Below, piece by piece: positions 39,329 to 52,100 of a stretch of 64,000 bases of DNA; positions within the stretch are counted from its first letter, which is position 1, and the number at the start of each line of letters is the position of its first letter. The translations under genes and the position numbers were made by a program. The notes under the pieces were generated by a model. The model was not told where the DNA came from and ran no database searches. It worked only from the letters and a program-made list of their open reading frames with translations. Origin of the DNA: Taeniopygia guttata (taxonomy: Eukaryota; Chordata; Aves; Passeriformes; Estrildidae); contig NC_133030.1 of assembly GCF_048771995.1 (NCBI RefSeq), positions 12,974,001-13,038,000 of the forward strand. Reading direction: 5' to 3'.

Positions 39329-39721
39329 ATGGATTCCAAAGGCAACGTCCGAAGCGGAAACAAACATGACGCCAAGGCCGCCAGCTCCGGGAAGCCAGAA
39401 AAACCCAACCCTGCGCCTGCCACCAATGCAGACAAGAAGGAGGCCCCCAAAGAGCAGCCTGCTCCTGCCACGGCCACCAAGAAGGCAGGCGGGGACGCCG
39501 CCATCGCCAACAACCACAGCAACCTGAAACCCAGCCCCGCCGCCACGGAGACGCAGGAGGCCAGCGGCCAGTCCCCTGACTCTGACCACAAGGGAAACAG
39601 CTCCGAGGAGTCACCGGGCAGCTTCTTCGACAACATGAAGCCCTTGATCATCGTCGGAGGAGTGGCGGTGGCCGCGCTGGCTGTGATTGTGGGAGTGGCA
39701 TTCCTAGCCCGGAAAAAATGA
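39329..39721 (+). CDS. CEND1: CEND1, cell cycle exit and neuronal differentiation protein 1
   Basis: Single coding exon for 130 residues. ATG 39329 sits in a good context (A at -3, G at +4) after acceptor-like CCCACAG; other upstream acceptors exist at 39161 and 39260, so the 5' untranslated exon border is uncertain. The protein is a Lys/Pro/Ala-rich, disordered cytoplasmic region with the family-typical NNHSNLKP, followed by a C-terminal anchor (LIIVGGVAVAALAVIVGVAFL) ending ARKK. The family member BM88/CEND1 is a neuron-specific tail-anchored protein of mitochondria and other membranes that promotes cell-cycle exit of neural precursors. The mammalian protein is slightly longer (about 149 residues). 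The downstream neighbour GATD1 is on the same strand, as in human. Confidence 0.93.
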   Translation: MDSKGNVRSGNKHDAKAASSGKPEKPNPAPATNADKKEAPKEQPAPATATKKAGGDAAIANNHSNLKPSPAATETQEASGQSPDSDHKGNSSEESPGSFFDNMKPLIIVGGVAVAALAVIVGVAFLARKK

Positions 39722-42700
39722 AGACCGAGACGGGGTGGGGATGAGAAACCCAGCCCAGCTGTACAGCTCCTTTTGAGACAAATGCATGCAGAGAAATTCT
39801 ATACATAGCTATATATATAGAGAGCGAGCTAGATAGGTCAACAACAAACACCAACTGCAACTCCAGGGTCTTGTTCAAGACAACTGTGCCAGTCTGACCC
39901 GCTGTGGGTAACTCCATGCACTCAGTGTGTTCTTTCATGTAATATATCTTGGCTTATACCGCTGTGTATAGATTACAGCTTCTCCTGATCGGTGTAAATG
40001 ACGGTGTCCCCTCCCCTCCCCTGCTGTCCTTCCTGGGAGACACCCCCTCCCCCGCCCCTTGCAGTCCTGTTTTCAAGTCCAAAGTGTTCTACGTCCCATT
40101 TGGAGTCCCAATTTGTGTTTTGGTTTCTGTTTGGTTCTGTTTTATCTTGGGCTGTGGTAAAGAAGATGGAAGGGGAGCGCTAAGGCCTGGCTCTCCTGTC
40201 ACACTGGGCTGGGGGTGTCTTCTCAGCCCCCCTTGGGACAAGGGAAGCGCAGGGGCAGTGGCTGGGAAGAGGCAGCTCCCTGACCCAACAGCCATCCCTA
40301 GTCGGTGTCTGTGTATCTGCCCCTCATCATCCCACCTTGGAACACCCGCCTGGGAAGTGCTCCGGAGGAACCAGGGAGGCTGCGGCGTGGCAGAGCCGAG
40401 TGTGAGCCTGGGATGTCACATCAGGTCACTCTTCTGGCTGAGCTGCCAGTGGGACAGTGACCAGAGGGGTTGTGCTGTGGCCCAGAGAAGTCCCAGTGCA
40501 GCCTTTAGTATCCCAGGGCTCGCCAGGGTCACGTGGGCAGCATTTGGAATAGAGAGACTTTGTTTTGGATCTAGTATTTCCTAAAGTTAGGCTGGGCTTT
40601 GCAGGGTGCTGTGGGCTCAGTCCAAGCTCCCTCGAGGTTGGCTGGGCTATGTGAGTTCATTTTTTTGGGATTTGGATAAGGCTTTTCACTGGATTTTTTT
40701 TCCCCACTGAAGCCTGTGGTCTCTCAGCACATGGGAAGACAGGAAAAGGGGGAGACATGAGCTGGTGTTAGGAGCAGAGAGGACCTGGGACCCCATGAGA
40801 GTAACACTGACCTACCTGCTTTATGCCAGAGAAATCCCTTTCAAGGGCACTGGAGTATGTCCCGGGTGGATTTCTTACCTCCCTCTTGTGACAGAAGTAG
40901 TAGGGATTTGTAACTCATCCACACTTTGGAAATGGAATCAATTCCCAGTCCTCTGGAGCAGCCTGATTTCATGGGTGAGTACCTTGGGTCTAAAGCCAGA
41001 CTTTGTGAGGGGGAGGAGAGAGGATGTTTAGTGCTTTGGCCGATGCTCAGCACTAAACAGTGAGAGGCGAGGAGTTCTGCCTCTGAAAACTTCCATTAGG
41101 CTTTTCTTGGCTGCTGCAAAACAGCCAAGTTATAAAAACCCCTTACATTTTGGGTTTAAGTTGGGTCAGAGATGAGGTCCAATGGGAACTTGGCAGCAGC
41201 CACAGGGGCTGTGACACAGTGGGGTGAGTTCTGTTACAGAGCCCATTGTGCACCTTTAACTGGGATGGATGGATGGATGGATGGATGGATGGATGGATGG
41301 AGGAATTCAGGGGTTGCAGGGACAGAGGGAGGTGTGCATTCTTCAGGTGCTGCCTGTGCAGTGTCTGCCTCTGGCACAGTCCCTGGACGGGCCAGTGAGG
41401 AGGTATAACCTGACCTGGCAATTCTCTTGGCTTGTGCCTGTCTTATTTACCTCCAAATCTGACCTGCTGAATGCACATGGTCTTGGAATGCACGGCTACT
41501 CCTATGGTGAACTCAGAAACTATTCCCAAAGGTGTATGGCCTCTGGGAATATCAATCACTGTGTCCTGATGAAACTGGAAGTTAATGCTTCCACCTTTGC
41601 CAGCACAGAGACAGGAGCAGGCATGTTGGGCTCACAGGAGTTTTGGGAAGCAGGGCTACAGCTCCCGGTGAGATCCTGGTAGCCTAAAACACTCTTGGCA
41701 TGAGTTGTGGATGTGTTCCCAGCAGCAGTGTGTCACAGCCTGGGGAAGGGTTAGAAGCAGAAAGGTCCTCCTCTCCCCTCGGAAGCACAACTTTGCAGGG
41801 GAATTTTCACAGGGAGTTTTGCTTACATTGCTCAGAGGGAAGGGAAATCACCCCCTCCTACTCTGGTTCATGTTTTGCCAAATAGGGTGATGATTTTCAG
41901 ACAGTGACGTCAGTTTTCAAGAGATGTTTCTACCTTTCCTGCCCCCTCCCTCCCTCTCAGCTCTGGCCTAGGATTGTTTTTAGCAGTGTGTGACATTAGG
42001 CACAGCATCTATCTATTCTGCCCTGACCAGCATAGATAGATTGGGCAAGGAAAGTGAAGCACCCGCTCCACTCAAGTCTCCAGTTTTTCTAAAATGTTTT
42101 TATTTTCTTGTCTTCACCTTTGGCAACAGAAGAGGGAAAAAACAGTTCCCAGCTAATAGCCTTAACCTTTTCTCCATCTCCAAGCCCCACCTGCCCTTAG
42201 AGCACTCGGATGCAAGGCAACCAGTTTCATCCAGAAGCACCACAGAGGTGCTGATGGGGCTGCAGCTCCTCATCAGAGCATGTTGCTCATTAGAGCCCTC
42301 CCAGCTCGGCAAACCTGGTATGTTCTGTTTGTAAGGGGTTTTTGAACATGGTCTTTCCTGTTCCCAAGGGATTTTCCACTTCCTGTGATCACTTAAGAAT
42401 CTGCTGTTGAGGTTCAGCTCCTGGAACCCACCTCTTTGGCAGTTTGGTTTGGAAAAAACCCGTCTGTGTCTGTGTGTGTGCCTTGAAGCACATCCTGCGT
42501 GTGTATGTGTACAAACCTTCATGTTGCATTGCTGCAGTCTGGGAGGGGGAGAGAATCCAAGCTGGAGATGCCCCTTCCTTCCTTGCCTGCATTCACACTA
42601 AGTGTCCATGATGTCTTTTCTGTGCCATTCCCACTACGCCATGCAGCTCCTCAATTCCTTTTTGGTCCTGGTTTCTCCTCAGTGCAAGGAATGTCTGGCT

Positions 42701-43080
42701 GGTGAAGTGCTGAGTGTGTGGTGTGCTTGGAGCCCTGAGCCCCTGCTCCCCAGTCATGTGGGCTCTTTGCTTTAAAATGAGGCACTTTTAGACTATCCTG
42801 GACTGTGCTCTAGCGCTTTTCCAAGTGTGGGTCTAGTGTTGAGCTGGGCAGATCCAGCGTAGATGCCCCAGCGCGCCGCAGCCCTGACTTGCAAACAGCT
42901 CCTGTCCTGCCTTACTGTGCCAGGCTGTGCAGTGCTTTCCTTCTGAGCCAAAAATGTCCAGCGAGCACCAGGCCGAGGGAGCAATCCCCCTCTCTCAGCC
43001 CCAGCTCTGTCGAAGCAGAAGGCTTTAATGACTGACCTCGCTGTGCTAAATAAATAGTTGTCTTTTCTCGTACTGAGCAC
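39722..43080 (+). other. Downstream region of CEND1, possible long 3' UTR
   Basis: No further coding sequence. It contains a TATATATATAGAGAG-like stretch (39805-39828) and a (GGAT)n microsatellite (about 41263-41301). AATAAA around 43048-43053 is followed by a GT-rich element (TGTGTGGTTTTTGTGG), a plausible distal poly(A) site for CEND1. No obvious stronger proximal signal was seen. Confidence 0.35.
41263..41301 (+). repeat. (GGAT)n microsatellite
   Basis: About nine to ten GGAT/ATGG tetramers in a row, uninterrupted. Confidence 0.92.
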
Positions 43081-45888
43081 ACGCCGTTATTTGCTTGATG
43101 TCCTCCTTTGTGTGGTTTTTGTGGTATAAAGTCCTTCCAGTGACATCTCCATGGGGACAGTGAATTAACATTTAAAACTAATCAGAGTCTGTGCTTGGGG
43201 TTTGAAGAGATCTAGATTGCTAGTTTACTCTTTTTATCAAGTCGATAAATTAAATATTGGCAAAATTGGTTTCAGACCTTTCAGCTTAGCACCAAAACTC
43301 TCAACTGAATCACTGCACCCAATCTCAATCTCTTTTTAGGGAATCATAAATTTTAGTTGAATATAAAGATGTCATTTTGCTGTCTTGGACAACTCAGTAG
43401 AAGGTTTTTGCTGCTTCTATTTTAAGAGAGATGAAATGGATTATGCTTCTGCTTCCTCTTCCTACTGATTTAATACCCTGTAGCTAAATCCTGTTATTCC
43501 TAACGGTGTTGCAGTAGGATGAAAACAAATCTGGAAGCCGGGGGATTATGCAGCAGCATTTTTGGGAGGGCAAGAATGCATTCCTGTTTGCCTGTGGCTC
43601 ACTTAAAACACTCAACAGTCAGTTGCCCTGAAGTATTTCTTAGGGGCTGGGTGATAAATTAAGCATCCATTTGTGTCTCTGATGGTCTAGAGTTTGAAGG
43701 TTGAGCCATAGGATACTGAAAACAATGGGAATTTTTCCATTGGTTTCACCATGCTCCGGCCTTTGAGTTCTTGTTGGCACCAGGGATATGATCACAGGTC
43801 ATCATAAAATCATCTCAATTACACATTTGTTTTTCAATTGATACAAATGTTCCTTAGGCTGAGCGTAAAGGAAGTCTGTTCTCTGAGGCAGCCCTGCTTA
43901 TGATGGTATCAGGATTTGTGTATGAACAACAGCAGTGTAACCAAAAACTCCTGGAGCTGGTGAGAGATGATTTATGCCTTAAAATATTCCCTACTTTTCT
44001 TGGAAATGCTACTGGGGTTTAGAATTCAGCGGCCTTCTAACTATTCTTAGAATTGGTTGAAAATAACAGTGCTGGAGATTGGAGAAGAAAATTATTCTTC
44101 AAGAAATAAACCAAAAAAGGAAGGCAATGAAAAAATATGTTTGAAAGGTGAAATTTTTGGAATTTCAATCAGCTCCATGGAAAGCTTTGAGTCAGTGAAG
44201 ATTCTGAGAGGGTACAAGGAACAGAGCAGAGAAGTGGAGAGAAAAAGCACTATTTAATTATCTTAATAGCTTTGGTAAGGACATCCTAACTTTTATATCC
44301 TCTTCCCCCCTTTTTTCTTCCTCAGAAAAAGGCAAAAATTATGAGCTCTGGTGCCATGCAAATTAACCTCTGCTAATTGCCTTTTCCAGATGAATTCCTG
44401 CTGGCTCTGTGCAATGTTAAAGGGTTAGAAAAATACCTGCAGTTTTCTATAACCAACCTTGCATGATTCAGGGGAATTGCCAGGACATCAGGAGGGGCTG
44501 TATTCTCTTTTCACGTTATGACAAGGACTGCAAAAGCAGCCTGCTCGCACTTCCATCCTCCTGGTCCAGCCTTCATGCTGGAGCAGGAATGCTGATTCCC
44601 TTCCCAGGCCTTGCAGCATCACATCCCATTCATGAGCTGGCTGCAGTTCTGCTGCACAGGTTGGGCACTTCCTGCCACAAAGAGGAATTGGCTTTGATCT
44701 GGAACATAACAGCTCTGTATTCCAGTAAATTCTCCTTGCAGGACATTGGAATTGGGAATATTTCCTGCTATTTACACGGGCGGTATTTGGTCCTTTACTC
44801 TTTTGGGGAGAAATCTGCTGATGCTGAGGATTTGTTGGCACATTTTGGGTCTTATGAGTGACACTTAGCTGACAGCTCCAAAAAGCCTTGGAGCCTGTGC
44901 CCCCATCCAGCAACCCTCAGGGGTTTAATCCACTGAATAAGGTGGATTTATGATGACTTCTTCCTCTTCTTTTTGAGACCATCAGTCCAGCCCTTTAACC
45001 TGCTTTCCTTTTAAATTCCCTAATTCCTGGGATGTCTGTTCACACCAGGTCTTCAGCTGCTACAAACTGTGGCGTTCAATTGGTTTCTGATCTGATCATT
45101 GCTTGTTCTTTCCTCCTCCTTTGGCCACTGCACTGTATTCCCTTTTCTTTCCCTGCTTTCTTCCTGAGCAGCTCTGCAGATGTGGCCTCTCCATAGCCCA
45201 AAGCTGGGGCAGACTTTGGGTTGTCTAAGGCAGGTGTTAGGTGGGTCCCCCAAAAATACAGGCAGTGCTGGGCCCCCAGACTGTGTCACATCAGAGAATG
45301 TGTGGAGCTTTGATCTACCCTCACCTTTGAGGGTCTAAGTCTGCAAGAGGCTGAGTGCTTGGCTGCCACAGGATTTGTAATGGATGACAAATCCCCAGGC
45401 AGGTCCCTTCTTGTCCTTCCCTGTCAGGTATGAGGTGTTCTGGCTGCTTGAGAGGGGCTGACATGGTGTGAGCACAGACTGCGCTTGGCTGCAGCCAGAG
45501 CTCCCTCAGCCCTCTGGAGCACCAAAAACAGAGGGAAAAGAGAAGTTTTGAAGTCGAGGACATGTACTTCTGCTGGCCTGGAAGGATCAGCTGTTGTGTC
45601 AGGTGTGAGGGTGCAGGAAGTGCAAGGATTGTCTCATTTCAATGAGCTGATCAGGTGTCACTGGGTGATAGGGAAGTGTGGGACATCCAGGCCTCTAAAA
45701 TTCACATTTCATTTGATTGACCATAATAGGCCTCAAAATCTTGCGAGAGATGAGAGCCTTTGGCTTTCCAAATTCATGAGTTTGGATCTACCTTGTGCTA
45801 TAGCTCTGCTGCCTCCTCTGGATAGTGTGTGCTCTGATATGCAGTGCTCTGGGACTCGTGCCCTCTTTGATGCTCTTCAAATTAAATA

Positions 45889-45921
45889 GACTTTTTTTTT
45901 TTCTTTTTTTTTTTTTTTTTT
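45889..45921. repeat. Poly(T)-rich run
   Basis: About 33 bases of T interrupted by two C bases; a simple repeat with no adjoining element recognised. Confidence 0.85.
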
Positions 45922-47374
45922 CTGAAGAGCATAACATGGGTTAAACAGGCTTTGGACTGGCTGTTCCTATTTCTCTTCTGGATATTCCCAGCTTGCAATT
46001 CTCAAACAGTTCCATCACTTTTCCATTTCCCAGCTTCAGTGCAGCATCCCAAGCATGAATGTACAGGTTCTTTCTGTGTGATGATGCTGCAGCACCAAAG
46101 GTCCCACCAGGACAAGAGGAATCTTAAATCACCTTTCCACCAGTCATGTCCTGCATCATATCCCTGGTTCTGCCATGGCTGCTTCAAGCAGCCAGGCTTC
46201 TGGGGCAAGTTGATAAGAACAAGGGTGCCACACAATTTTGTTTGGTTAAAAACCAATCAACTAACCAACATGGGAATAATTTGGCTTTACTGAGTTTTGA
46301 GCAGCCCTTCATAACCCTGGTGCCTTTTCCCAGGACTGTTTCAACTGAAGCTTTTAAAAGTTGCAGTTTCACCTCCCCAGGAAACCAACTCTCTTCCAGT
46401 GGTAGGTGCAGGTTGGCTATCAGTTTGTGGAGGAACTAAAATTTTAGGAAGGGAACTCGAAGGTCAGATTACAGGGGATTTTTATTTTGTTTTTGGTTTG
46501 TTTGGATTCTGTTACTTCTTCAGGGACTGATCCAAAGCCCTCGAAAGTCAGACTGAAATGCCTGCTGTTCCTTTGGAAGCCTCAGACACCTTTCCAATGA
46601 TGTCGGTGGGTTTTGAGTCAGCTCCTGAGTGTGTTTACCAAACAATAGGAATTTTCCAAGTGACACCTTGATTTCTTCCCTGTACAACCAGACCTGCTTG
46701 TCACTTACCTGTGTTCAACGTACAGGTTTGGGATTTTTTTTTTGCTCTCAGAAACAATATGCTGCTAGACACATTTCCTGGAGGGAAATGGACACCTACC
46801 TACACACAAAGCTATCCAGCTAATTTATACCTTGTTGAATTTATAATCTTGTCTATGCTTCTATGGACACTTTGTATGGGCTGCAGCTCAAATCCTAAAA
46901 TAGTCAAGAATTTTTTCCTTTCCCATATAGTATTCTATTTACTTTGACTTTGAAAACAAAAAAAGCGTATAAATGCAATAATGCAGGTAGACTAGAAATA
47001 CTAGATTGAAAATTTAAAGTAGTTTAGCTTGTCCCATTGTGACTGACAGTGTTGTATGACACCCAACGCTGTACCCTGACATTTTCCAGGCTTTCTCCGT
47101 AGCTGAATCTAGTATTAGCTTTGGAAACCCATTGTGTGAGTGGTGGGTGGATGGGTTGGAATCGTGTGCTCTCTACACACTGTATGTTACTCACATCACA
47201 AGCTGTATGGCCACTCCATATGCTGTGAAACTGTAAATGATTCCCAAATACACCTGTAACTCTTACCAGGATTGTGAGAAATAAACTATATATAGATATA
47301 TATACACACACATAGAGAGATTGTATAATTCCTCCCGTGAGCATCTTCGTGTACCTGGGGCTGTGAGAGGAACC

Positions 47375-47565
47375 TGCTGTGGACGTTGTCTGGAGAAAGC
47401 TGTGGCTGCCCCATGCCTGGACATGTCCAAGGCCAGGGTGGACGGTGCTTGGAGCAACCTGGGATAGTGGAAGGTGTCCCTGCCCATGGCAAGGGGTGGA
47501 ACAAGGTGAGCTTTAAGTCCCCTTCCAACCCAACCCATTCTATGATTCCTGGATTCTGTGTCTGT
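47375..47565 (+). repeat. CR1-type LINE 3' fragment
   Basis: Contains GAAAGCTGTGGCTGCCCCATGCC, GTGGAAGGTGTCCCTGCCCATGGCA and CTTCCAACCCAACCCATTCTATGATTCC, the CR1 3' end. Confidence 0.9.
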
Positions 47566-49009
47566 GTTTCCCAAAGGCTCAATGTTTTCTAGGTGATCCC
47601 ACTGAGAACTGTGAGAAAAGGCAATTCCTGCCCCAAATAAACTCCAGCCTGCCCAGGGAAAGCAGGCAGAGGATGATTATTGTTATTCCCAGATAGGAAC
47701 TAAATTGAATTGTAGATTTACCCACAGACACAGGGGAAACATTTGTGATCCCAGAGATTCCCTATCCTTCAGGCTGGTCTCCAGCCTATTGTTTGCTGTG
47801 ACCTTTCTCCTGCCAAATCTCTCCTGCTGATTTTCTGGTTTTGTTTCTAAGATGGCCTGGGAATACCTCCCAGACAAACCATCCCCTGAGCACTGGGTGA
47901 TGTCTGTGGGGTCCCTGTGCATGGATTCCCTCCAGGCTCTTGGAGGGGAGGAGGGTTTTGGCAGCATGTGTCACCGCACAGGGTTGATGTTATATTACAC
48001 CAATCAGGGTCTTGACAGAAGCCTGCAGGCTTTCAGAAATTAATTTCTTAAGAACTGGGCAGAAAAATCCTGTAAATTCCACAGGGTGGGGAAAAAGGGC
48101 ATCCTTCAGCTGCAACAGTGTAATCATCTGAGGGTTTTGCTGTAGAAACACAGCTGGGGACTATAGAGTTTTAGTTTGTCTTGACAGGAGCAGGAGATCA
48201 AATAAGTTCCTATTTTCTGAGTGGGAATGCTGGAGCTGAGAGGCTGGGATGGATGGGGGCCTGACCCTCCCGCTGTCCCCAGTCAGGGTGTGTGGAATTG
48301 CACATGCCTGGGGCAGTGTAGGGAGGATGGGAAGAGCTGATGGAGCAGGAGTTGGACAGCACTGTCCTTTGTGTTTGTTTAAAAAGCACTGGAGTCACAA
48401 GCAGAGAATGAGGACCATAAATGTGATGCTCTGTGATATAAAGGCTGAGGCTGCTGGAGTGGCACGAAATCCCAGAGTACCCCACACAACAGCGAAACTG
48501 AATAGTGAATGAGATGCTTTTTTCCCCTTTTTAAAAAGAATTTTCTGGTATCTAAACTGGAGTGGTGAGGAACATCCAGATTAACCAGCCTACAGATTCA
48601 GAACACAGCGATGGAGAGAAAAGGAAGTGGACAGATGACTGAAGAGATGGACAAAGCAGTATAAGCTACATTTCCTTTAGGAAACCAGGCTAGAAATTAA
48701 GCCCTTTCCAATAAACAAATAAAGCCAATAGCAGAATTGTGCTGTCTTTATTTTACACCTTCCATTTTAGAACGGCATTGTGTCTGTAACACACCCTCAA
48801 ACAGCACGGGATAAACCTATTAAATTCACGCAGGGGTGACAGATGCAAACCCAGAAATGGCACACTGAGGTTTACAAAAGTGGGGAAATAAGGAAACGGT
48901 GACAGTTGCCGATGGTTCGTGGCACTGGGGGACCCTCGGGACACCCTCGGGCTTTCAAAGCGGACGGCGGCGGCAGCGCCCCCTCAGCGCTTCCCGCGCT
49001 TTTCCACCT

Positions 49010-49115
49010 CCCTCAGGGAAGCGTTCCCCGCCCCTCAGCGCTGCCCGCACCGCGCAGGCGCGGCCGCGCGAGGCTCCGCCGCTGCCCTCAGGCCCCGGCG
49101 CGGCCGGGCCCCGCC
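49010..49115 (+). promoter_or_regulatory. GATD1 CpG promoter
   Basis: TATA-less CpG-rich sequence directly before the GATD1 start. It contains a GC box (CCCCGCCCC near 49029) and an NRF1-like GCGCAGGCGCGG near 49053-49064. Typical of a housekeeping promoter; the transcription start was not fixed. Confidence 0.55.
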
Positions 49116-52100
49116 ATGTCGGACCGGCTGGCCAAGCCCTCCTGCCTCATCATCGCCAGCGCCGCCACCGCGGGTGAGACGCTCTCGGGGGAGCCCCGCC
49201 GGTTTCGGGGAGAGCCGCCGCTCCGGCCTCTGCGGGTGTCCCGCGCTCCCCGTCCCTTCGCAGCGGTGCCGCGCTGGGCTGTCCCCGGTGTGGCTGTGGC
49301 GGCGGGGCCCGCCCCACGGGCCTGGCCGTGTGCATGTCCCGTGTGGTGTCACACCGCAGCCGGGCTGTGCAGCGCCCCGTGTGCCCTCGCTGCGCAGCTG
49401 GGCTGGTTTACCCTACGTGCACATCCGCGCTGCAGGTGCGGCCTCCGTGTGCAGCTGTGCTGGTTGGCTCCTCTGCGGGCGGCTTTAGTGGCTTTGAGGG
49501 GAAGAAGAGTCGGCTCAGATTGAGTGTTAGGGGAAAGAATCTTTGCCTGTGAGAGTGCTGAGGCCCTGGTGCAGATTGCCCAGAGAAGCTGTGGCTGCTC
49601 CATCCCTGGAAGGGTTGATGGCCAGTTTGGACAGGGCTTGGAGCAATCTGGGACAGTGGAAGGTGTCCCCGCCCGTGGCAGGGGGTTGGTACAAGATGGG
49701 CTTTATGTCCAAATCATTCCAGGATTCTATTCCTCAGCACACAGCTCGCCTGTAATGAAGGCTGTATGTTTCTGATGTCTTAAAATCATTAAGTCATAAC
49801 AAAATAATCCTCTGAAATTATCTAGAGCTTTCAAGATGAGCAAACACCCAAACTTACATACTTTTCTGGATGAAGTGTGGCCTGCATTAAACTATCACTG
49901 TTGTTTCCCTAAGGTGTTGGCATCTGTTTTCCAGGTGTTTCAGCCCAGTCATTCCTTCACTGCTTTACTCTGGCCAGCTCTGCCTTTAACCTGCAAGTGG
50001 CAACACCTGGGGTGAGTGAGAATGGACAAATACTGCGATTTCAGCCTGAAACTAATTGATATCTAAGTTGGCATGAGATAATTATACCATAAATATATTG
50101 AGAGGTGTTTTATTGGCTGTAGACATCAAGGGACCTGTTTAATTCTGTTTTTTGAATACCCAAGTGACTGCAGCCTTTCTGTAGTGTGGATTTGGACTTT
50201 TATGTTCCCACAAAGAGTGGAGGGAAAGCTATTAACACTAATTCAGTGGGAAAAACAGAAAACTTCAATTTTTTGAGAGCTGAAAGCATCTCAAAATCCC
50301 ACATGGCCATCCTTCAGGAAGTGCCATGGATGCTTGTGCAGTGATCCTGAGCATGAACCACGTTATCTGCAGGGGAAGCCCATTGATTTTGTGGATGTGA
50401 ACGAGGGCAACATGCGCTGGATCCAGGACTTCCGCATGAAATCCTATGCCAACCCCGCCAAGCTGGAGTCCATTGATGGTAAGGGTGTCACCATGGGCCA
50501 CTGTCTGGGAAACAGGGCCTGCTTAGGGCCAGGATTTTAGGGCAGAACAACTCAGAAAAGGCAGGAAAGGTGTGTTTCAAGAACTGCAGGTGTTGGTTTA
50601 CCTTTTATTTAAGAGGAAGTCCAAGCAACTGCTTTGCAATTTTGTTATTTATTTTGGAATGGTAATTCTCTTTTAATATGTATGCAGTGTATACAAATAA
50701 TGTCTGTGTTGTATATAAGCAGACACTAGATTCTTACTTGTTAAAAGTAAATATTCTGCTGGAGCAGGAGCCAGCAGACAGTACAGTTGTAAGTTTTGCC
50801 TGGGTCATAATGAGTAATTAAAAATGTATGTTCCTTGTCATAAGAAGGATCTTTTTCTTTCCTCTGTGTACCTCTGTTAGTTTATTTAGGTCATTTTTAA
50901 CTGATTTATGTGGGTTTGTCCTTTTTTTCCCCAAATGTGCAGTGGATTTATGGTCAGGCTTTTTGCGTTTTTTTACCTGTCCTACAATCAGTTCCTGCTT
51001 TCCTCCCGCCCAGGGGCTCGGTACCACGCCCTGCTGATCCCAAACTGCCCCGGGGCCGTGACTGACCTGGCCAACAGCGGGTACCTGGCCAAGATCCTGC
51101 AGCACTTCAGCACTGAGAGCAGTAGGTGAACATCCTTGGGGGTTGGGTAAATGAAACAGGGCTCCTGTGCTGCCTCTGCAGGAGCCTTGGGCCTTCCAGG
51201 CACTTCCGAGTGTTTGCATGGCTAAAGAGCATTCCAGACTGGGAAGACAAAAGGAGATGTCAAGGAAGGAAGCAAATGTCTTAATGGGCCTTTGAAAAAG
51301 GAAAGGGAGACTTAGGAGGAAATAAAAAAGTGTCCTAAAATGTCTTAAAAAGGAAAAAGGGAGTCCTAAATGGAAAAAAAAAGTGTCATAACGTGTCTTA
51401 AATAGGAAAAAGGGAGGCTTGAAAAAGTGATCTTAAAGTATCTTAAGGAGCAGTGCCAATAGCTTTTCAGAGCTTGTCTCAGAAGAAGGATTTGCTGCCT
51501 TACAGTGGTACAGAAACAAATCAGCAGCATTCAAGGCTCAGAGCCAAGTGTGGAATGTCCCAGGATCATCATTAAGGCTGTAGTTAATCAAGACTTGGGG
51601 TATGCTCCACATTTGAGCATTTGTGGAGCTGTCTCTGGACTTGGAGTTAAAAGCTGCAATTCTTGTTCTTCCTCTTACTGTAATAACAATAAAATAACTG
51701 TAGTAATTCTTATGATAGACAATAATTGCTACTGCAGTGTGCAGGAAAGGCCCTGCAACCTAAAGGAGCATTATCAGTGCTATATAGCTTCACTGCAGGA
51801 GGGCAGCATGAGGCTCACCACACTCACTTGTGTTTTAAGTATTTGGAGATGCTCACAAACGTGCTTTAATTCTTTCCTAGAGCCTATCTGTGCTGTGGGA
51901 CAGGGAGTGGCAGCTTTGTGTTGTGCCACCAATGAGGATAAATCCTGGGTTTTTCAGGGATACAGCCTGACAGGGGTAAGTCAAGCTTTTACCTGATTTT
52001 TGCTGTTTGGGGGTTTTTTAGTTTCTTTTTCTCTGTGTGATTTCTGGTGGTTTTGATCTTACCCAGAAACTTCCTGTAAATAAAAATTAACGGTTTGGTA

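Larger units (their letters stand above)
43081..48890. other. Intergenic stretch between CEND1 and GATD1
   Basis: No supportable gene. It contains a T-rich run (45889-45921), a CR1 fragment (47375-47565), an AT dinucleotide-like patch (47288-47310) and paired AATAAA signals near 48711-48722, with TTTATT on the other strand just after. No conserved exon was recognised. Confidence 0.4.

Noticed and set aside
40765-42334. Several 90-140 codon frames downstream of CEND1
   Set aside because: They overlap a microsatellite or probable 3' UTR and show no family features.
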